Of a stretch of 43,037 nucleotides of DNA, positions 20,375-30,219 are shown piece after piece. How positions within the stretch are numbered: the first letter of the stretch is position 1; each line of letters begins with the position of its first letter. Origin of the DNA: Nitrospiria bacterium (GTDB taxonomy: Bacteria > Nitrospirota > UBA9217); contig CAKKRC010000046.1 of assembly GCA_919902495.1 (NCBI GenBank), forward strand, positions 1-43,037, read 5' to 3'. The position numbers and the translations under genes are program-made. The notes beneath the pieces were generated by a model. The model did not search any database, had not been told where the DNA came from, and worked only from the letters and a program-made list of their open reading frames with translations.

Positions 20375-22628
20375 GCAGAGGCTCCTTGTGAATATCGGTC
20401 AGTACCGGCAGGATGATAGTGAAGGTGGTTCCCGCTCCAAGCGTGCTTGCGACCTTGATATCACCTTTGAACCGCTTCACGATATTGTAGCTTACGGAGA
20501 GACCGAGCCCGGTCCCTTTGCCGACTTCCTTGGTCGTGTAAAAAGGATCGAAGATCTTTTCCAGGTCGGCAGCAGGGATCCCGGTGCCGGAATCGTGGAA
20601 ATCGATGAAGATCGTGTCGTGGCCCTGCTCGTTCAGGCCGTGTCTGCTCGTTACCGAAAGCCTGCCGCCATCGGGCATCGCATCCAGCGCGTTCAGGATG
20701 ATGTTGATGAACACCTGGGCGATCTGCCCCTCGTCGATCATGGTCCGGGGAATGTCCGGGGTGAGGCTGACAGTTATGTCGAGGGTGCTTTTCATGCGCT
20801 TGTCGAGGCGCATGAGGTCAAGGGACGACTTCAAGATATCGTTGATCTGGACCAGTTTGATCGTGGTCGAATCAGGACGGGAGAACGTGGACATCTGGCG
20901 CACGATCTCGGTGATGCGCAGGATGTGGCTGTTGATGGTGTCGAGGCTGTTCTGGGCGAACTCGTCTGTGGTCATCTCCCGCAGCAGCTGGGCGAAGGTC
21001 GAAATGGAGGTGAGGGGATTGCCGATCTCGTGGGCGACGCCCGCGGCAAGACGTCCGAGAGCGGCGAGCTTTTCCGAGTGCAGGACCTGCTGCTCGAGCT
21101 TCTTGGCCGTCGCGACCTCTTTGTCGACCCTGTCCTCAAGCTCAACCGTGTATTGCTTGAGCGCTTCCTCAAGGTGCACGCGTTTGGTGACGTTGTTGCT
21201 TGCGATCACGATGCCGGTCACCTCGCCGGCGATGATCAGGGGACTTACGTTCATGTCGAAGAAAATCGGTTCCGGCTGGATCCCCGTGATCCGGTACTCC
21301 TTGACCTCGATGCTGGTGCTGCCTGTAATGCACCGATGCAGGAGGGTTTCGATGGGGACCCCCTCATAGCGAGGAAGATTGTCCGGGAACAGCGAGAAAA
21401 ATTGCCTTCCGACGATGTCCTGTTTGGGACGGCCGAGGGCCTTTGCCTGGGCGGTGTTCACGGTCTTGACCGTCAGGTCCCGGTCCAGGACAAGAAGGCT
21501 GGTCTGCGTGTTCTCGATGATGTTCTCAAGATAGTTCTTCGCGATCACGATCTCCTGCTCGAGGCGGCGCTGATTTTCGAGATGCATGGCCTTTTCCTCG
21601 GCCTTGATCTTCTTTCGGTAAGTGATCGTGGAAATGGCGGAGGCGACCAGCGTCGTGATGAAAATGGAGATGATCAGGAGAGAGAAGAACGACTGGCTTT
21701 TATGCATCAGGGCGATCACATCCGAGTAGGGGGCGGAGACCACGACGAACCAGGAACGAACGCCGACCGGGAACTTGTAATAAGCCGCGAGCTTGTTCTC
21801 TCCACCCGGAGCTACATAGTACCCGAAGGTCTCCGCCTTGCCCTCGACCATCTGCTTTTCCGCATTGAAGGAACGGTGGCACTGGAAGCACGAGGGGTCC
21901 GTATGGAACAGGTTCTTGCCGAGCATTTGCGGTTGGGTGGGATGGTAGAGGAGCGTGCCATCGCTGTCCATCATCCATGCATATCCGCGGGTGCCGGACT
22001 TGACCGGCAGCAGATACTTCTGCGTGATGCCGTCAACGGACAGGATGGCGAGGACGACGCCGTTGAACTGAGGATCTTGTGATCCGGGTGCTATCTGATA
22101 GATGGGGACCGCTATGATGAACTGTTTCGAGTCAGGCCTTTCGACGACAATGTTCATGAGGTCCGTGACCAGGTGCTCGTTCGCGCGAAGGGTGCTCGCC
22201 CTGATAAAATATTTCGTATCAGCAAGACTATCGCCTTCCCGCTTCGGATAGCCGCTGTCATACAGGATGGCGCCGCGCCGGTCCAGCACCCGGAGGGCAA
22301 CGAGGATGTCGCTTTCGATGTGATAGTGTATCCCTTTTACGACCGCACGTGCCTGGGAGCTCCGGCCGACCTGCATGATATCGGGCAGCTGCGAGATGAC
22401 GCTGATGTCCTTATAGACATGATCGAGGAACGATTCCACGTTGATGGCGACCTGCTGGGCAAGCAGGAGCTGCTGTTTGTTGAACTGGTCGGCCATCTCG
22501 TTCCGGAGCGTCTGATGAAAGGTCTGTCCGATGATGATGATGAGGGAAAGGATGAAAAGAAAGGCCAGGATGACCACGAGCGGCGTAAGGATCTCACGGT
22601 TCTTCAGGTTGCGGAACGCGCTGAACAT
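20346..22628 (-). CDS. Cache-PAS histidine kinase with periplasmic CxxCH haem motif
   Basis: A 760-aa membrane kinase: helix about 17-37, a large periplasmic double-Cache region (about 38-310), second helix about 312-332, PAS (about 375-480), coiled coil, HisKA with H533 in AAGVAHEIGNPLTS and a HATPase_c domain (G boxes DSGTGIP and GKGTGLGLS). Within the membrane-distal part of the Cache region lies CFQCH (C247, C250, H251), the covalent haem-c attachment motif, so the sensor probably binds haem in the periplasm and reads redox state or a gas such as NO or CO. It should phosphorylate the overlapping NtrC-type regulator. The ATG at 22628 has no ribosome binding site and lies only 5 bases beyond a promoter -10. 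Confidence 0.92.
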
Positions 22629-22633
22629 GCGCT

Positions 22634-22663
22634 AATTTACTGCCAAAATACGAGCGATGTCAA
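22634..22663 (-). promoter_or_regulatory. Internal promoter, nearly leaderless, before the Cache kinase
   Basis: On the minus strand TTGACA (22663-22658), an 18-base spacer, TAAATT (22639-22634), then AGCGC and the ATG. Transcription would start at or next to the ATG, predicting a leaderless mRNA. Confidence 0.5.
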
Positions 22664-22760
22664 GGGATTAGATTGCCAGGGACATATCGGATCCGGGCGG
22701 AAAATGATAGTGCGAGGGCCGGGCCGCAGGCAAAACAAGGGGCCGGCAGGATGCAGGAGC

Positions 22761-24578
22761 TCAAAGGTCAAGGGCGGTCGTAAGATGGTCTCCCTCGATC
22801 TGCCATACTTTATCCAGGGGCAGGGTGAATGAAAAAGAACTTCCTTTTCCCGGGGTGCTTTCCGCCCATATCCTGCCGCCATGGTATTCGACGATCTGCT
22901 TGGTAATGGCAAGGCCGAGTCCGGTGCCTTCCGCGTGGGTCGTGAGGACGTCACCGGAGCGGCGGAATTTCTCGAAAATGACTTCGAAGTCCCGGGAAGG
23001 GATCCCGACGCCGGTATCCGAGATCTTCACAATGATCTGATGACGCGGGACGTCCTCCGTAAATGCATTGATGGAGATCGTACCGCCATCGTGAGTGAAT
23101 TTTACGGCATTGGACAGGATGTTCGTGATCACCTGAATCAAGCGGTCCCGATCGCCGTACAGCTTGGGCAGGGAAGACGGAACGTTCATGATGATGGAGA
23201 GGCTCTTGTTGTCTGCAAGGGATTGCATGCTGGTCACGGAGTTCTGGATGATCTCGCTCAGGGAGATGCGGGTCACGTGCCAGCTCAGTTTTCCCGCTTC
23301 GATCTTGGTGAGGTCCAGGATATCGTTGATCAGCCTTGCGAGGCGGTCGGTTTCATTGTTGATGATGGAGAGGAGGCGGGTCCGCTTCTCGCCCGTCATT
23401 CGGGATTTCATCATGATCAACTCGGTGAACGCCTTGATGGACGTGAGCGGGGTGCGAAGCTCGTGAGATACGACCGAGATGAAGTCCGATTTGAGCTGGT
23501 CGAGCTCCTTCAGCTTTTTGTTGGCAAGCTCCAGTTCGCGGTTCGCCACTGCCAGGTTCTGGTTCGAGAACTGAAGACGCTCGTATGCCTTGGTCAGATT
23601 TTCCGTCTTTTCCGCCACGCGAAACTCAAGGTTGCGGTTCAGGTCCTCCAGTTCATGACGATTCTTCTCGATCTCCTGGGCCATTTTGTCGAAGCTCTGC
23701 GACAGGACGCCGATCTCGTCGTTCGAAATGAGGTTCGACCGCGCATTGAGATCGCCCTTTTCGAGTCGCCGGATGACGCTGACCATGTGCCCGAGAGGGT
23801 TGGAAATGCTGGTCGCGAGCAGGATGCCGATCCCTGACGTCAGGATGAGCGTGGCGATGGTTACCAGGAAGATCAGGTTGAAAAGCTGGCTCATGACGGG
23901 CTGGTTCGGCGAGAACTCTAACGGCATGAGGCTGAGTTCCATGCCGACCTTCCGGTACATCAGGAAGCCGAGGGCGATGAGGGGCGCCGTGACAGTCGCG
24001 AGGAGGATGGTGACCAGGCGGGTGCGGGTGTTGATGTGGATCACCTTGGTCTCGTCCACCAGGATGTTCTTGGTCTTTTCCGCGAGGAACTGGCGGACCG
24101 GATACAAGAGCCGTTCGGTAAGGAAGAACGAGAAGATGGGGAAGAATGCAAGCCCGATCCCGGCATACAGACCGAGCCTGATGTTCTCCTTCAGCGGTAG
24201 ACCGCCGACGGTCCCCATGTACAGGCAGTCGAAGAGGGTCACGAGCTCGTAGCGAATGAGGACCGTGGCAGCGTGGACAATGGGCAGGTTCAGCGCCCGC
24301 GTACGCGCTTCAGCCATGACATCATCCGGCGGGTCCAACCGGCGTTTCAGATAGAACGCCAGCATTTCGATAGGCCGGTTCTCCCAGCGTTCCATGAAAT
24401 AGTATGCAGAGAAGATGCCGATCGGGGCGAGAATTACAATGGTGATGAAGATGTAATGGAACAGGTGGGCCGTCGAGAACTGCATGCTTACCAGGATATA
24501 CGGGATCAGGGTGGAAAAGATGACGGCGATGATTACCAGTTCGCTGTAGATTATTTTTTTAGAGACATTAAGTTCCAT
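22761..24578 (-). CDS. HAMP-domain sensor histidine kinase with multi-helix N-terminus
   Basis: A 605-aa membrane kinase. The N-terminal 260 residues hold about five hydrophobic helices (9-31, 39-62, 134-157, 188-209, 233-259) with little periplasmic sequence. Then come HAMP (about 260-312), a coiled coil, HisKA with H372 in SVVSHELRTPLTS, and HATPase_c with DTGVGIP and GTGLGLAIT. It resembles phytochrome/PhoR-class hybrid-free kinases; the signal may be membrane or cytoplasmic. No regulator is adjacent downstream; the likely partners are the CheY-like protein at the head of the operon or the NtrC-type one at its end. It starts 16 bases after the methyltransferase stop. Confidence 0.92.
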   Translation of the reverse strand: MELNVSKKIIYSELVIIAVIFSTLIPYILVSMQFSTAHLFHYIFITIVILAPIGIFSAYYFMERWENRPIEMLAFYLKRRLDPPDDVMAEARTRALNLPIVHAATVLIRYELVTLFDCLYMGTVGGLPLKENIRLGLYAGIGLAFFPIFSFFLTERLLYPVRQFLAEKTKNILVDETKVIHINTRTRLVTILLATVTAPLIALGFLMYRKVGMELSLMPLEFSPNQPVMSQLFNLIFLVTIATLILTSGIGILLATSISNPLGHMVSVIRRLEKGDLNARSNLISNDEIGVLSQSFDKMAQEIEKNRHELEDLNRNLEFRVAEKTENLTKAYERLQFSNQNLAVANRELELANKKLKELDQLKSDFISVVSHELRTPLTSIKAFTELIMMKSRMTGEKRTRLLSIINNETDRLARLINDILDLTKIEAGKLSWHVTRISLSEIIQNSVTSMQSLADNKSLSIIMNVPSSLPKLYGDRDRLIQVITNILSNAVKFTHDGGTISINAFTEDVPRHQIIVKISDTGVGIPSRDFEVIFEKFRRSGDVLTTHAEGTGLGLAITKQIVEYHGGRIWAESTPGKGSSFSFTLPLDKVWQIEGDHLTTALDL

Positions 24579-24594
24579 GGGTACGTTTAGTGTG

Positions 24595-25758
24595 TCAGGG
24601 GAACAGCGCCTTGATCGCGAGCTTTCGCAGAAGCGCAGCGTTTGTGACGAGAGCAGCCATCGCCTCGGGGCTGGAAGCCAGAAGTCCCTTGGCCGTTCTG
24701 ATGCCCGCTGATGTCAGTTTCACGGAGTCCGCCTCCGGAAAGTTCGCTATCCGGTTCAGCGGAATGTCGTTCTTGAGCGTGTAGATGACCACCAGTCGTG
24801 ATTCCCCCTGGATCACCGGCATGAACGTGTGATGCAAGGCGCTTACTTTCTTGATAAGCTCGTCAGCCTCCGTTTCGCTGAAGAAACCGGTGAAATCGGT
24901 GAACAAGGTCGCCAGCAGCACGTCCACGGAGATCGTCTGGATGTTGTTCGCGATCACCTGGTTGAAGAATATTCCGTAGCGGGAGATCCGGATCATGTCC
25001 TGGATGAACTTCTCGCGTTTTGCGATCGGAAGGAAATGGAATACATTGAACGCATAGACCCAGTCAAAGGCATTGTCCGGGAAGCGGGTCATGTCGGTCA
25101 CATCGCCAACCTGAAGGTCTATCTGGTCCTGAAGTCCCTCTTCCGAGTTCTTGCGTTTTCCCTGTTCGATCGTATGGATGTTCATATCGATCCCCGTCGC
25201 GCTGACGCCGGGGCAGGTCCGGGAGATCTCCCGGAGGACCGACCCGTCACCGCAGCCGAGATCAAGGATGGTATGGCCGGTCGACAGCCCTGAACCCTTG
25301 AAGAATTCGGCGGAGGACTTGGAGAGCTGCGACGCAACCCGGGGGATATAGTCGCGGCTGATCTTGCCCTGGCTTATGCTGTCAAGACCGACGCCTTTCT
25401 GATACGCATCTTTGGAATGCTGAATGGCCTTGGTGAAATAGGAGAACATGTGATGCAGGCCGAGCAGATCGGGAGTGGGCGTACCCTCGCGCAGCAGCGA
25501 TCCCTTGGTGGTAAGCGTATATCCGCCGTCCGATCTGTTGATATATCCGTAGGAAACAGCGAACCGAAGCCAGCGTTCCACCTTGGTTATGTCATATCCC
25601 AGTTGACCCGACAGTTCCTGGGCAGTGATCGGCTTGTTGAGCGGTATCCAGTCGAAAAAGCCGAGTTCGATCCCCTGGACCGTGTTGAGCCCGATCGCGC
25701 CATGGATCAGCATGGTCATCTGCTCCGAGGAAAATTTTTTTATTTCTTCCGGTGTCAT
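24595..25758 (-). CDS. SAM-dependent methyltransferase, O-methyltransferase-like
   Basis: A 387-aa cytoplasmic enzyme with an N-terminal winged-helix/dimerisation domain (about residues 10-90, AIGLNTVQGIELGFFDWI... then KVERWLRFAVSYGYI) and a class I Rossmann methyltransferase domain whose motif I is ILDLGCGDGS with D166, and motif II TGIDMN. This two-domain plan is that of small-molecule O-methyltransferases. Substrate unknown. Its position inside a sensor-kinase operon is unusual: it might make or modify a signal, or methylate a component of the sensor pathway. It is flanked by 16-base gaps on both sides, so the transcript is surely shared. Confidence 0.88.
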   Translation of the reverse strand: MTPEEIKKFSSEQMTMLIHGAIGLNTVQGIELGFFDWIPLNKPITAQELSGQLGYDITKVERWLRFAVSYGYINRSDGGYTLTTKGSLLREGTPTPDLLGLHHMFSYFTKAIQHSKDAYQKGVGLDSISQGKISRDYIPRVASQLSKSSAEFFKGSGLSTGHTILDLGCGDGSVLREISRTCPGVSATGIDMNIHTIEQGKRKNSEEGLQDQIDLQVGDVTDMTRFPDNAFDWVYAFNVFHFLPIAKREKFIQDMIRISRYGIFFNQVIANNIQTISVDVLLATLFTDFTGFFSETEADELIKKVSALHHTFMPVIQGESRLVVIYTLKNDIPLNRIANFPEADSVKLTSAGIRTAKGLLASSPEAMAALVTNAALLRKLAIKALFP

Positions 25759-25774
25759 CAGAGCCTCCGTGACG

Positions 25775-26452
25775 TCAGTTCTTGTTGATCAGGGCCTTAA
25801 TCACGACGATACCATAAATGGCCCAGATGATGATGAGGATGCTCCAAATGAGGACGCTGAGCTTTCTCATGCTGGCTTCGTCGGATTTTTTTTCACGTCG
25901 TCTGATCTCGCGGTCCTTTACCTTTGCACGGAGATAGAATTGACGGTGATCGGCATATCGATCGGGAGAGAGTTCGAAGAGTCTTGCAATGATAACGGCA
26001 TCCTCACGACTGAGAGAAAAGGGGAACTCATACGAAGAATCGATATCAGGGTCGCTCATCAATATGTCCTCGATATCTTCAGGCCGTTTGGATCTCAACA
26101 TGGTTTCGTAGCAGGTGAGCAGGTTATCGTTGACGGTCTTAGAGAACGTTTTGAAGGGCCACATCTTTTCGAACTTGGAGTTGATAAAGCTGGACTCATA
26201 GCACAGGGACGCTTTGCGACAATCTCCCAGTTTCATGTGGCACAGACCGCTCAGCGCGAGGGCATTTGCCAGGCCGGAAACGCCGTTAGAAAGGGGGGCC
26301 GTGAAGGGATGGCCCCTGACGTCGATCTTTCTGAACAATTGCTCAGCTTGCTGGAGATCAACGATAGCCTGTTCGTACTTGTGCTGCTGGAGCAGGGCTG
26401 AGCCGCGCTCAAAGACCTGCTGGGCGATCATTTTGATACCGGTGTCCTGCAT
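25775..26452 (-). CDS. TPR-like protein with C-terminal membrane anchor
   Basis: A 225-aa protein. The N-terminal part has TPR-like helix pairs (FERGSALLQQHKYEQAIVDLQQAEQLF, then ALSGLCHMKLGDCRKASLCYESSF). A basic charged stretch (about 175-195) is followed by one hydrophobic helix at the C-terminus (about 198-220, VLIWSILIIIWAIYGIVVI), so it is probably tail-anchored with the repeats in the cytoplasm. TPR proteins scaffold others, here perhaps the kinases and receiver of the same operon. The specific partner is not shown by the sequence. Confidence 0.75.
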   Translation of the reverse strand: MQDTGIKMIAQQVFERGSALLQQHKYEQAIVDLQQAEQLFRKIDVRGHPFTAPLSNGVSGLANALALSGLCHMKLGDCRKASLCYESSFINSKFEKMWPFKTFSKTVNDNLLTCYETMLRSKRPEDIEDILMSDPDIDSSYEFPFSLSREDAVIIARLFELSPDRYADHRQFYLRAKVKDREIRRREKKSDEASMRKLSVLIWSILIIIWAIYGIVVIKALINKN

Positions 26453-26459
26453 AGGAAGA

Positions 26460-26846
26460 TCAATGATGGAAAAGGGTCTTCACCCGGGCGAGGATTTCCA
26501 TGGGGCTGAAGGGTTTAACGATATATTCGTCGGCGCCGACTTCCTTCCCGCGTTCCTGCTCCGCCACCTGTCCCTTGGCGGTCAGCATGATGACGTAGAT
26601 GCTTTTCAGGTCAGGATCGTTCTTGATGGTACGGCAGACATCGTAGCCGTTGATCTCCGGCATCATGATGTCCAGGAACAGGATGTCCGGTTTTCGCTCC
26701 CGTACTTTTCGGAGGGTGTCAGCGCCGTCACTGGCAAGCCGCAGCTCATATCCCTCATCCTCAAGGAGGTAGGTCAGGGCGTCCCTGATATTCTCATTAT
26801 CGTCAGCGATCAGTATTTTTTTCTGGTCCATGGCCGTTGTATTCAT
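26460..26846 (-). CDS. CheY-like single-domain response regulator
   Basis: A stand-alone receiver domain: acidic pair D15-D16, phospho-acceptor D59 in ILFLDIMMP, the switch Thr in MLTAKGQ and the Lys in YIVKPFSP. There is no output domain, so it acts by protein contact or phosphate relay. It heads the six-gene signalling run. The start is uncertain: ATG at 26846 or ATG at 26831 (MDQKKILIADD), neither with a ribosome binding site. A GTG at 26876 is excluded because it falls between the -35 and -10 of the promoter at 26858-26886. With 26846 the mRNA leader is only about 5 bases. Confidence 0.92.
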   Translation of the reverse strand: MNTTAMDQKKILIADDNENIRDALTYLLEDEGYELRLASDGADTLRKVRERKPDILFLDIMMPEINGYDVCRTIKNDPDLKSIYVIMLTAKGQVAEQERGKEVGADEYIVKPFSPMEILARVKTLFHH

Positions 26847-26857
26847 AATATGTATAA

Positions 26858-26886
26858 ATAGTATCCTGATATTCACTGTTTGTCAA
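26858..26886 (-). promoter_or_regulatory. Promoter of the six-gene signalling operon
   Basis: On the minus strand TTGACA (26886-26881), 17-base spacer, TACTAT (26863-26858). Predicted start near 26851, a few bases before the ATG at 26846. Confidence 0.7.
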
Positions 26887-26965
26887 GTTGAGAGGCTGCG
26901 AGTGTTTCGGATGTGGTAAATTGGCAAGGACAGGATTATACGATAGTTGTCTGAAGTATTTAAAG

Positions 26966-26994
26966 TTGTAAATAGTGGTTGTGTCCTGTAAAAT
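26966..26994 (+). promoter_or_regulatory. Promoter for tldD (divergent)
   Basis: TTGTAA (26966-26971), 17-base spacer, TAAAAT (26989-26994), giving a leader of about 75 bases to the TTG start of tldD. Confidence 0.45.
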
Positions 26995-27075
26995 GACTTG
27001 GAATGAGTTCGCTCAGGGTTCCACCGTCAGAGATCTGTGGACCACGAACCACCGGGCTGGAGCAAGGAGGAGTAT

Positions 27076-28470
27076 TTGGACGTCGGATTTGATATGCACG
27101 CGGTGTTACGGAAGGTCCTGAGAAACGGGGGAGAATACGCCGACCTGTACCTGGAGAGGTCCTCACCTCTTGCCATCCAGTGTGAAGATGACCGGATCGA
27201 GAAGGTTATTGCCGGGCGCGAATGCGGCGCTGGGCTGAGGCTTATATCCGGAAAGAGGACGGCCTACGCCTATACGAACGAACTTACCACATCATCGCTT
27301 CTTGGACTGGCCGAGACCATGAGCAGGTCGGTCAGGTCCCTAGAGGGGCCCGGGGAACGAACGATCGTCCTGCAGGGAACATCCCTTGCCGGCAGCGGGA
27401 ACTTCGTGAAACAACCGCCCGAGAAGGTAGCAACGGACAAAAAAGCGGATATGGTGAAGCGGGCAAACCACGTTGCCCGGAGCTTTGATCCGCGGGTACG
27501 TCAGGTGATGGTGACCTACCGGGAGAACCGCCAAGAGGTGCTCATTGCTTCATCCTCCGGCGAGGTGATCGAGGATGCGCGGTGCTATCTTACTGCCATG
27601 GTACAGGTGGTCGCGTCCGCCGGCGGGATCGTGCAGACGGGCTATGAGCCCGTGGGCGGTCTTATCGGTATGGAGCTCTTCGATGCGGAGCCTCTGGAAA
27701 TTGCAGCGGAAAAGGCTGCGCGCAGGGCCTTGATGATGCTGACCGCCCGTAAGGCTCCTGCGGGAAGGATGCCGGTGGTCCTGTCGTCCGATGCGGGCGG
27801 GACCATGATCCATGAAGCGATCGGTCATGGCCTCGAAGCGGATCTCGCCCAATCCGGGCTGTCGGTCTATTCGGGCAAGATCGGCCAGCAGATCGCGTCA
27901 CCGCTGATCACGGTCGTTGATGATGCGACCCTGCCGGGAAGAAGGGGATCGTTCTTCGTGGATGATGAGGGAACGCACGCGCAACGCACGGTCCTCGTGG
28001 ACCAGGGCATCCTGAAAACCTATCTGTACGATCGACTTACCGCGATGAAGGATGGGACCCTGTCCACGGGAAATGGCAGAAGAGAGTCCTACCGGCACCG
28101 CCCCATTCCCCGCATGACCAACACCCTGATCGCGCCGGGCGCAGCAAGGCCGGCCGATATCCTGAAGGCCACGCCGAAAGGCCTCTTTGTCCGCAAGATG
28201 GGGGGAGGGCAGGTGAATACGGTCAATGGAGATTTCGTGTTCGAGGTGAGCGAGGGATATCTCATCGAGAACGGCCGGATCGCTGAACCCGTGCGCGGTG
28301 CGACGCTCGTGGGGAACGGCCCGTCCGTTCTTATGTCGATCGACCTGGTCGGTTCGGACCTGGGCTTTTCCATCGGAACCTGCGGCAAGGACGGCCAGGG
28401 CTCGCCGGTGAGCGATGCCCAGCCGACACTCAGGATCCCTGAGATCACCGTCGGTGGAGAAGTGGAGTAG
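27076..28470 (+). CDS. tldD: TldD-family metalloprotease
   Basis: TldD, usually as a heterodimer with TldE/PmbA, is a zinc protease that degrades unfolded peptides and matures some modified peptides. The 464-aa protein has the family motif HEAIGHGLEAD with zinc ligands H246 and H250, and a C-terminal GTCGKDGQ with the third-ligand Cys; GYEPVGGLIG and NTVNGDFVFEV are also typical. I chose TTG at 27076 because AAGGAGG ends 5 bases before it; a GTG at 27037 and an ATG at 27094 have no such signal. No tldE partner is in the window. Confidence 0.93.
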   Translation: MDVGFDMHAVLRKVLRNGGEYADLYLERSSPLAIQCEDDRIEKVIAGRECGAGLRLISGKRTAYAYTNELTTSSLLGLAETMSRSVRSLEGPGERTIVLQGTSLAGSGNFVKQPPEKVATDKKADMVKRANHVARSFDPRVRQVMVTYRENRQEVLIASSSGEVIEDARCYLTAMVQVVASAGGIVQTGYEPVGGLIGMELFDAEPLEIAAEKAARRALMMLTARKAPAGRMPVVLSSDAGGTMIHEAIGHGLEADLAQSGLSVYSGKIGQQIASPLITVVDDATLPGRRGSFFVDDEGTHAQRTVLVDQGILKTYLYDRLTAMKDGTLSTGNGRRESYRHRPIPRMTNTLIAPGAARPADILKATPKGLFVRKMGGGQVNTVNGDFVFEVSEGYLIENGRIAEPVRGATLVGNGPSVLMSIDLVGSDLGFSIGTCGKDGQGSPVSDAQPTLRIPEITVGGEVE

Positions 28471-28477
28471 CGGTACG

Positions 28478-30217
28478 ATGTTCACATTCATTCGAAAGCG
28501 CCTCGAACTCAAGATCATCGTCTCCCTGACGCTCGTGATCGCCTGCATGATCGGGGTCTATACCTACATTGACATCGGACACATGCGGACCGACACGATA
28601 CGCACTTCGGAACGCACGCTGGGCGCACTGGCCGCGGCCATCAAGGGAACGGTGATCGCATCCATGAAAAAAGGCCATCATGAACTCGTCAAGAACATCC
28701 TTGACGCGGTCAATGTGCCCGATTTCATTGACCGGGTGATGATCTACGACGGTTCGGGACGGCCGGTCCAGGGACTTGAAAAATACGACAGCGGGGGTGG
28801 CCTGACCATGGACATCCCTCCTGCGATCCTGCATTCCGTGGTCAGGGGGGATATCAGTGATATTCGCGATCAGCGGGACAGCACCAATATAAGCTATTAC
28901 TCTCCCATCGAGAACAAGCCGGAGTGTTTCGGATGCCATGGGAACGCAGTAAAGCTGAACGGCATCCTTCGCATCGATTTTTCTCTCCGCGAACTGAACG
29001 ATCTGATCATCTCCCGCCGCAACCGGGAACTCTTGTGGAGCGCGGCAATGATCTTGCTTCTGGTCGGCGTGCTGGCCGCACTGCTGCGGATCGTTGTCTA
29101 TCGCCCGGTCAGGGAGCTTCGCGACGCAATGACAAGCACTGAAGGAGGGGCGGCGCTGACGCGGCTCTCCCGCAAGGGGACCGACGAACTTGCCGATCTC
29201 AAGAGCAGCTTTGTGAATATGCTCGACCGGATCGAGACGCTGCACCAGACGAACCTTGAAAAAGAAAAAGAGCTTGCCCGCACGGGAGAAGAGCTGCGGT
29301 TCCGTGCCGAGCTTCAGTCGATGTTCGACGCCATGCCCGACGGCGTGCTGCTGGTGGACAGGGAATTCAGGATTCTCCAGAGCAATCCGCGCGTGTTCGA
29401 GCTTCTTCCCCAGCTGAGCGATGCTGATGGCCGCATCCCGGCCGGCCAGGTAATGGATGGATCGTCGCCGCACCACGGACTGCAGGCCGCGATGACGAAC
29501 GGCAAAGTAGGTGAACAGCAAAGCACCCTGGTGCATCCTGATGGCCGGACCCGTCATCTCCATAGCATCTTCGCTCCGCTGGTCGAGGATGGCGCGACAA
29601 TGTTCGTGGTTGAGGTCATCCGGGACGTATCTGAACGGGTCACTACGGAGAGGGAACTGGCGGAAAAAACCTCGGAACTGCGCATGACCAACCGGCTCCT
29701 GGCACAGCTTGCCGTTACCGACAGTTTGACGCAGCTCTACAACCGGCGGCATTTTGACGAGGTCCTCTTCAAGGAGATCAAACGGTATAACCGCCGAAAA
29801 TACACCTCTCTTTCTCTCATGATGATCGATATCGACCATTTTAAGGATCTGAACGACCAGTACGGTCATCTTGCCGGCGACTCGGTGCTGCGCGAGTTGG
29901 CCCGTATCCTGCGCGAAGGGGTGCGGGAGACGGACACGATCGCCCGGTACGGCGGCGAAGAGTTCGCCATTGTGATGCCGGACACCCCTCTTGACGGTGC
30001 CGCCTATAAGGCCGAGATCCTGCGGCAGAAGGTCCAGCTGCAGGAATTTCCGGGAGCGGGAAAGCCTATTCACAGCACGATCAGTATCGGGGTCGCGGCC
30101 TATGTGACGGGTTTCCCGCATGACCTGATCAAGGCCGCGGACAAGGCGCTGTACCAGGCAAAGAACGGGGGCAGGAACACCGTGGTGGTCTCGCGGCGGG
30201 ATGAAGTGGAGGTCTGA
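28478..30217 (+). CDS. Diguanylate cyclase with periplasmic CxxCH haem sensor, HAMP and PAS
   Basis: A 579-aa membrane protein: helix about 10-30, periplasmic domain (30-185) containing CFGCH (C150, C153, H154), second helix about 187-208, HAMP (about 208-262), coiled coil, PAS (about 275-390) and a GGDEF domain with GGEEF at 492-496. RETD at 483-486 is the product-inhibition I-site five residues before it, so it is probably an active, feedback-limited c-di-GMP synthase. The CxxCH motif with IENKPECFGCHG and GILRIDFSLRELN resembles haem-c four-helix or Cache-like sensors. It starts 8 bases after tldD and ends 2 bases before mogA. Confidence 0.93.
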   Translation: MFTFIRKRLELKIIVSLTLVIACMIGVYTYIDIGHMRTDTIRTSERTLGALAAAIKGTVIASMKKGHHELVKNILDAVNVPDFIDRVMIYDGSGRPVQGLEKYDSGGGLTMDIPPAILHSVVRGDISDIRDQRDSTNISYYSPIENKPECFGCHGNAVKLNGILRIDFSLRELNDLIISRRNRELLWSAAMILLLVGVLAALLRIVVYRPVRELRDAMTSTEGGAALTRLSRKGTDELADLKSSFVNMLDRIETLHQTNLEKEKELARTGEELRFRAELQSMFDAMPDGVLLVDREFRILQSNPRVFELLPQLSDADGRIPAGQVMDGSSPHHGLQAAMTNGKVGEQQSTLVHPDGRTRHLHSIFAPLVEDGATMFVVEVIRDVSERVTTERELAEKTSELRMTNRLLAQLAVTDSLTQLYNRRHFDEVLFKEIKRYNRRKYTSLSLMMIDIDHFKDLNDQYGHLAGDSVLRELARILREGVRETDTIARYGGEEFAIVMPDTPLDGAAYKAEILRQKVQLQEFPGAGKPIHSTISIGVAAYVTGFPHDLIKAADKALYQAKNGGRNTVVVSRRDEVEV

Positions 30218-30219
30218 CC

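Noticed and set aside
28445-30121. A long minus-strand frame opposite the GGDEF gene
   Set aside because: The plus strand encodes membrane helices, CxxCH, HAMP, PAS and GGEEF in order, so the antisense frame is a by-product of codon bias.
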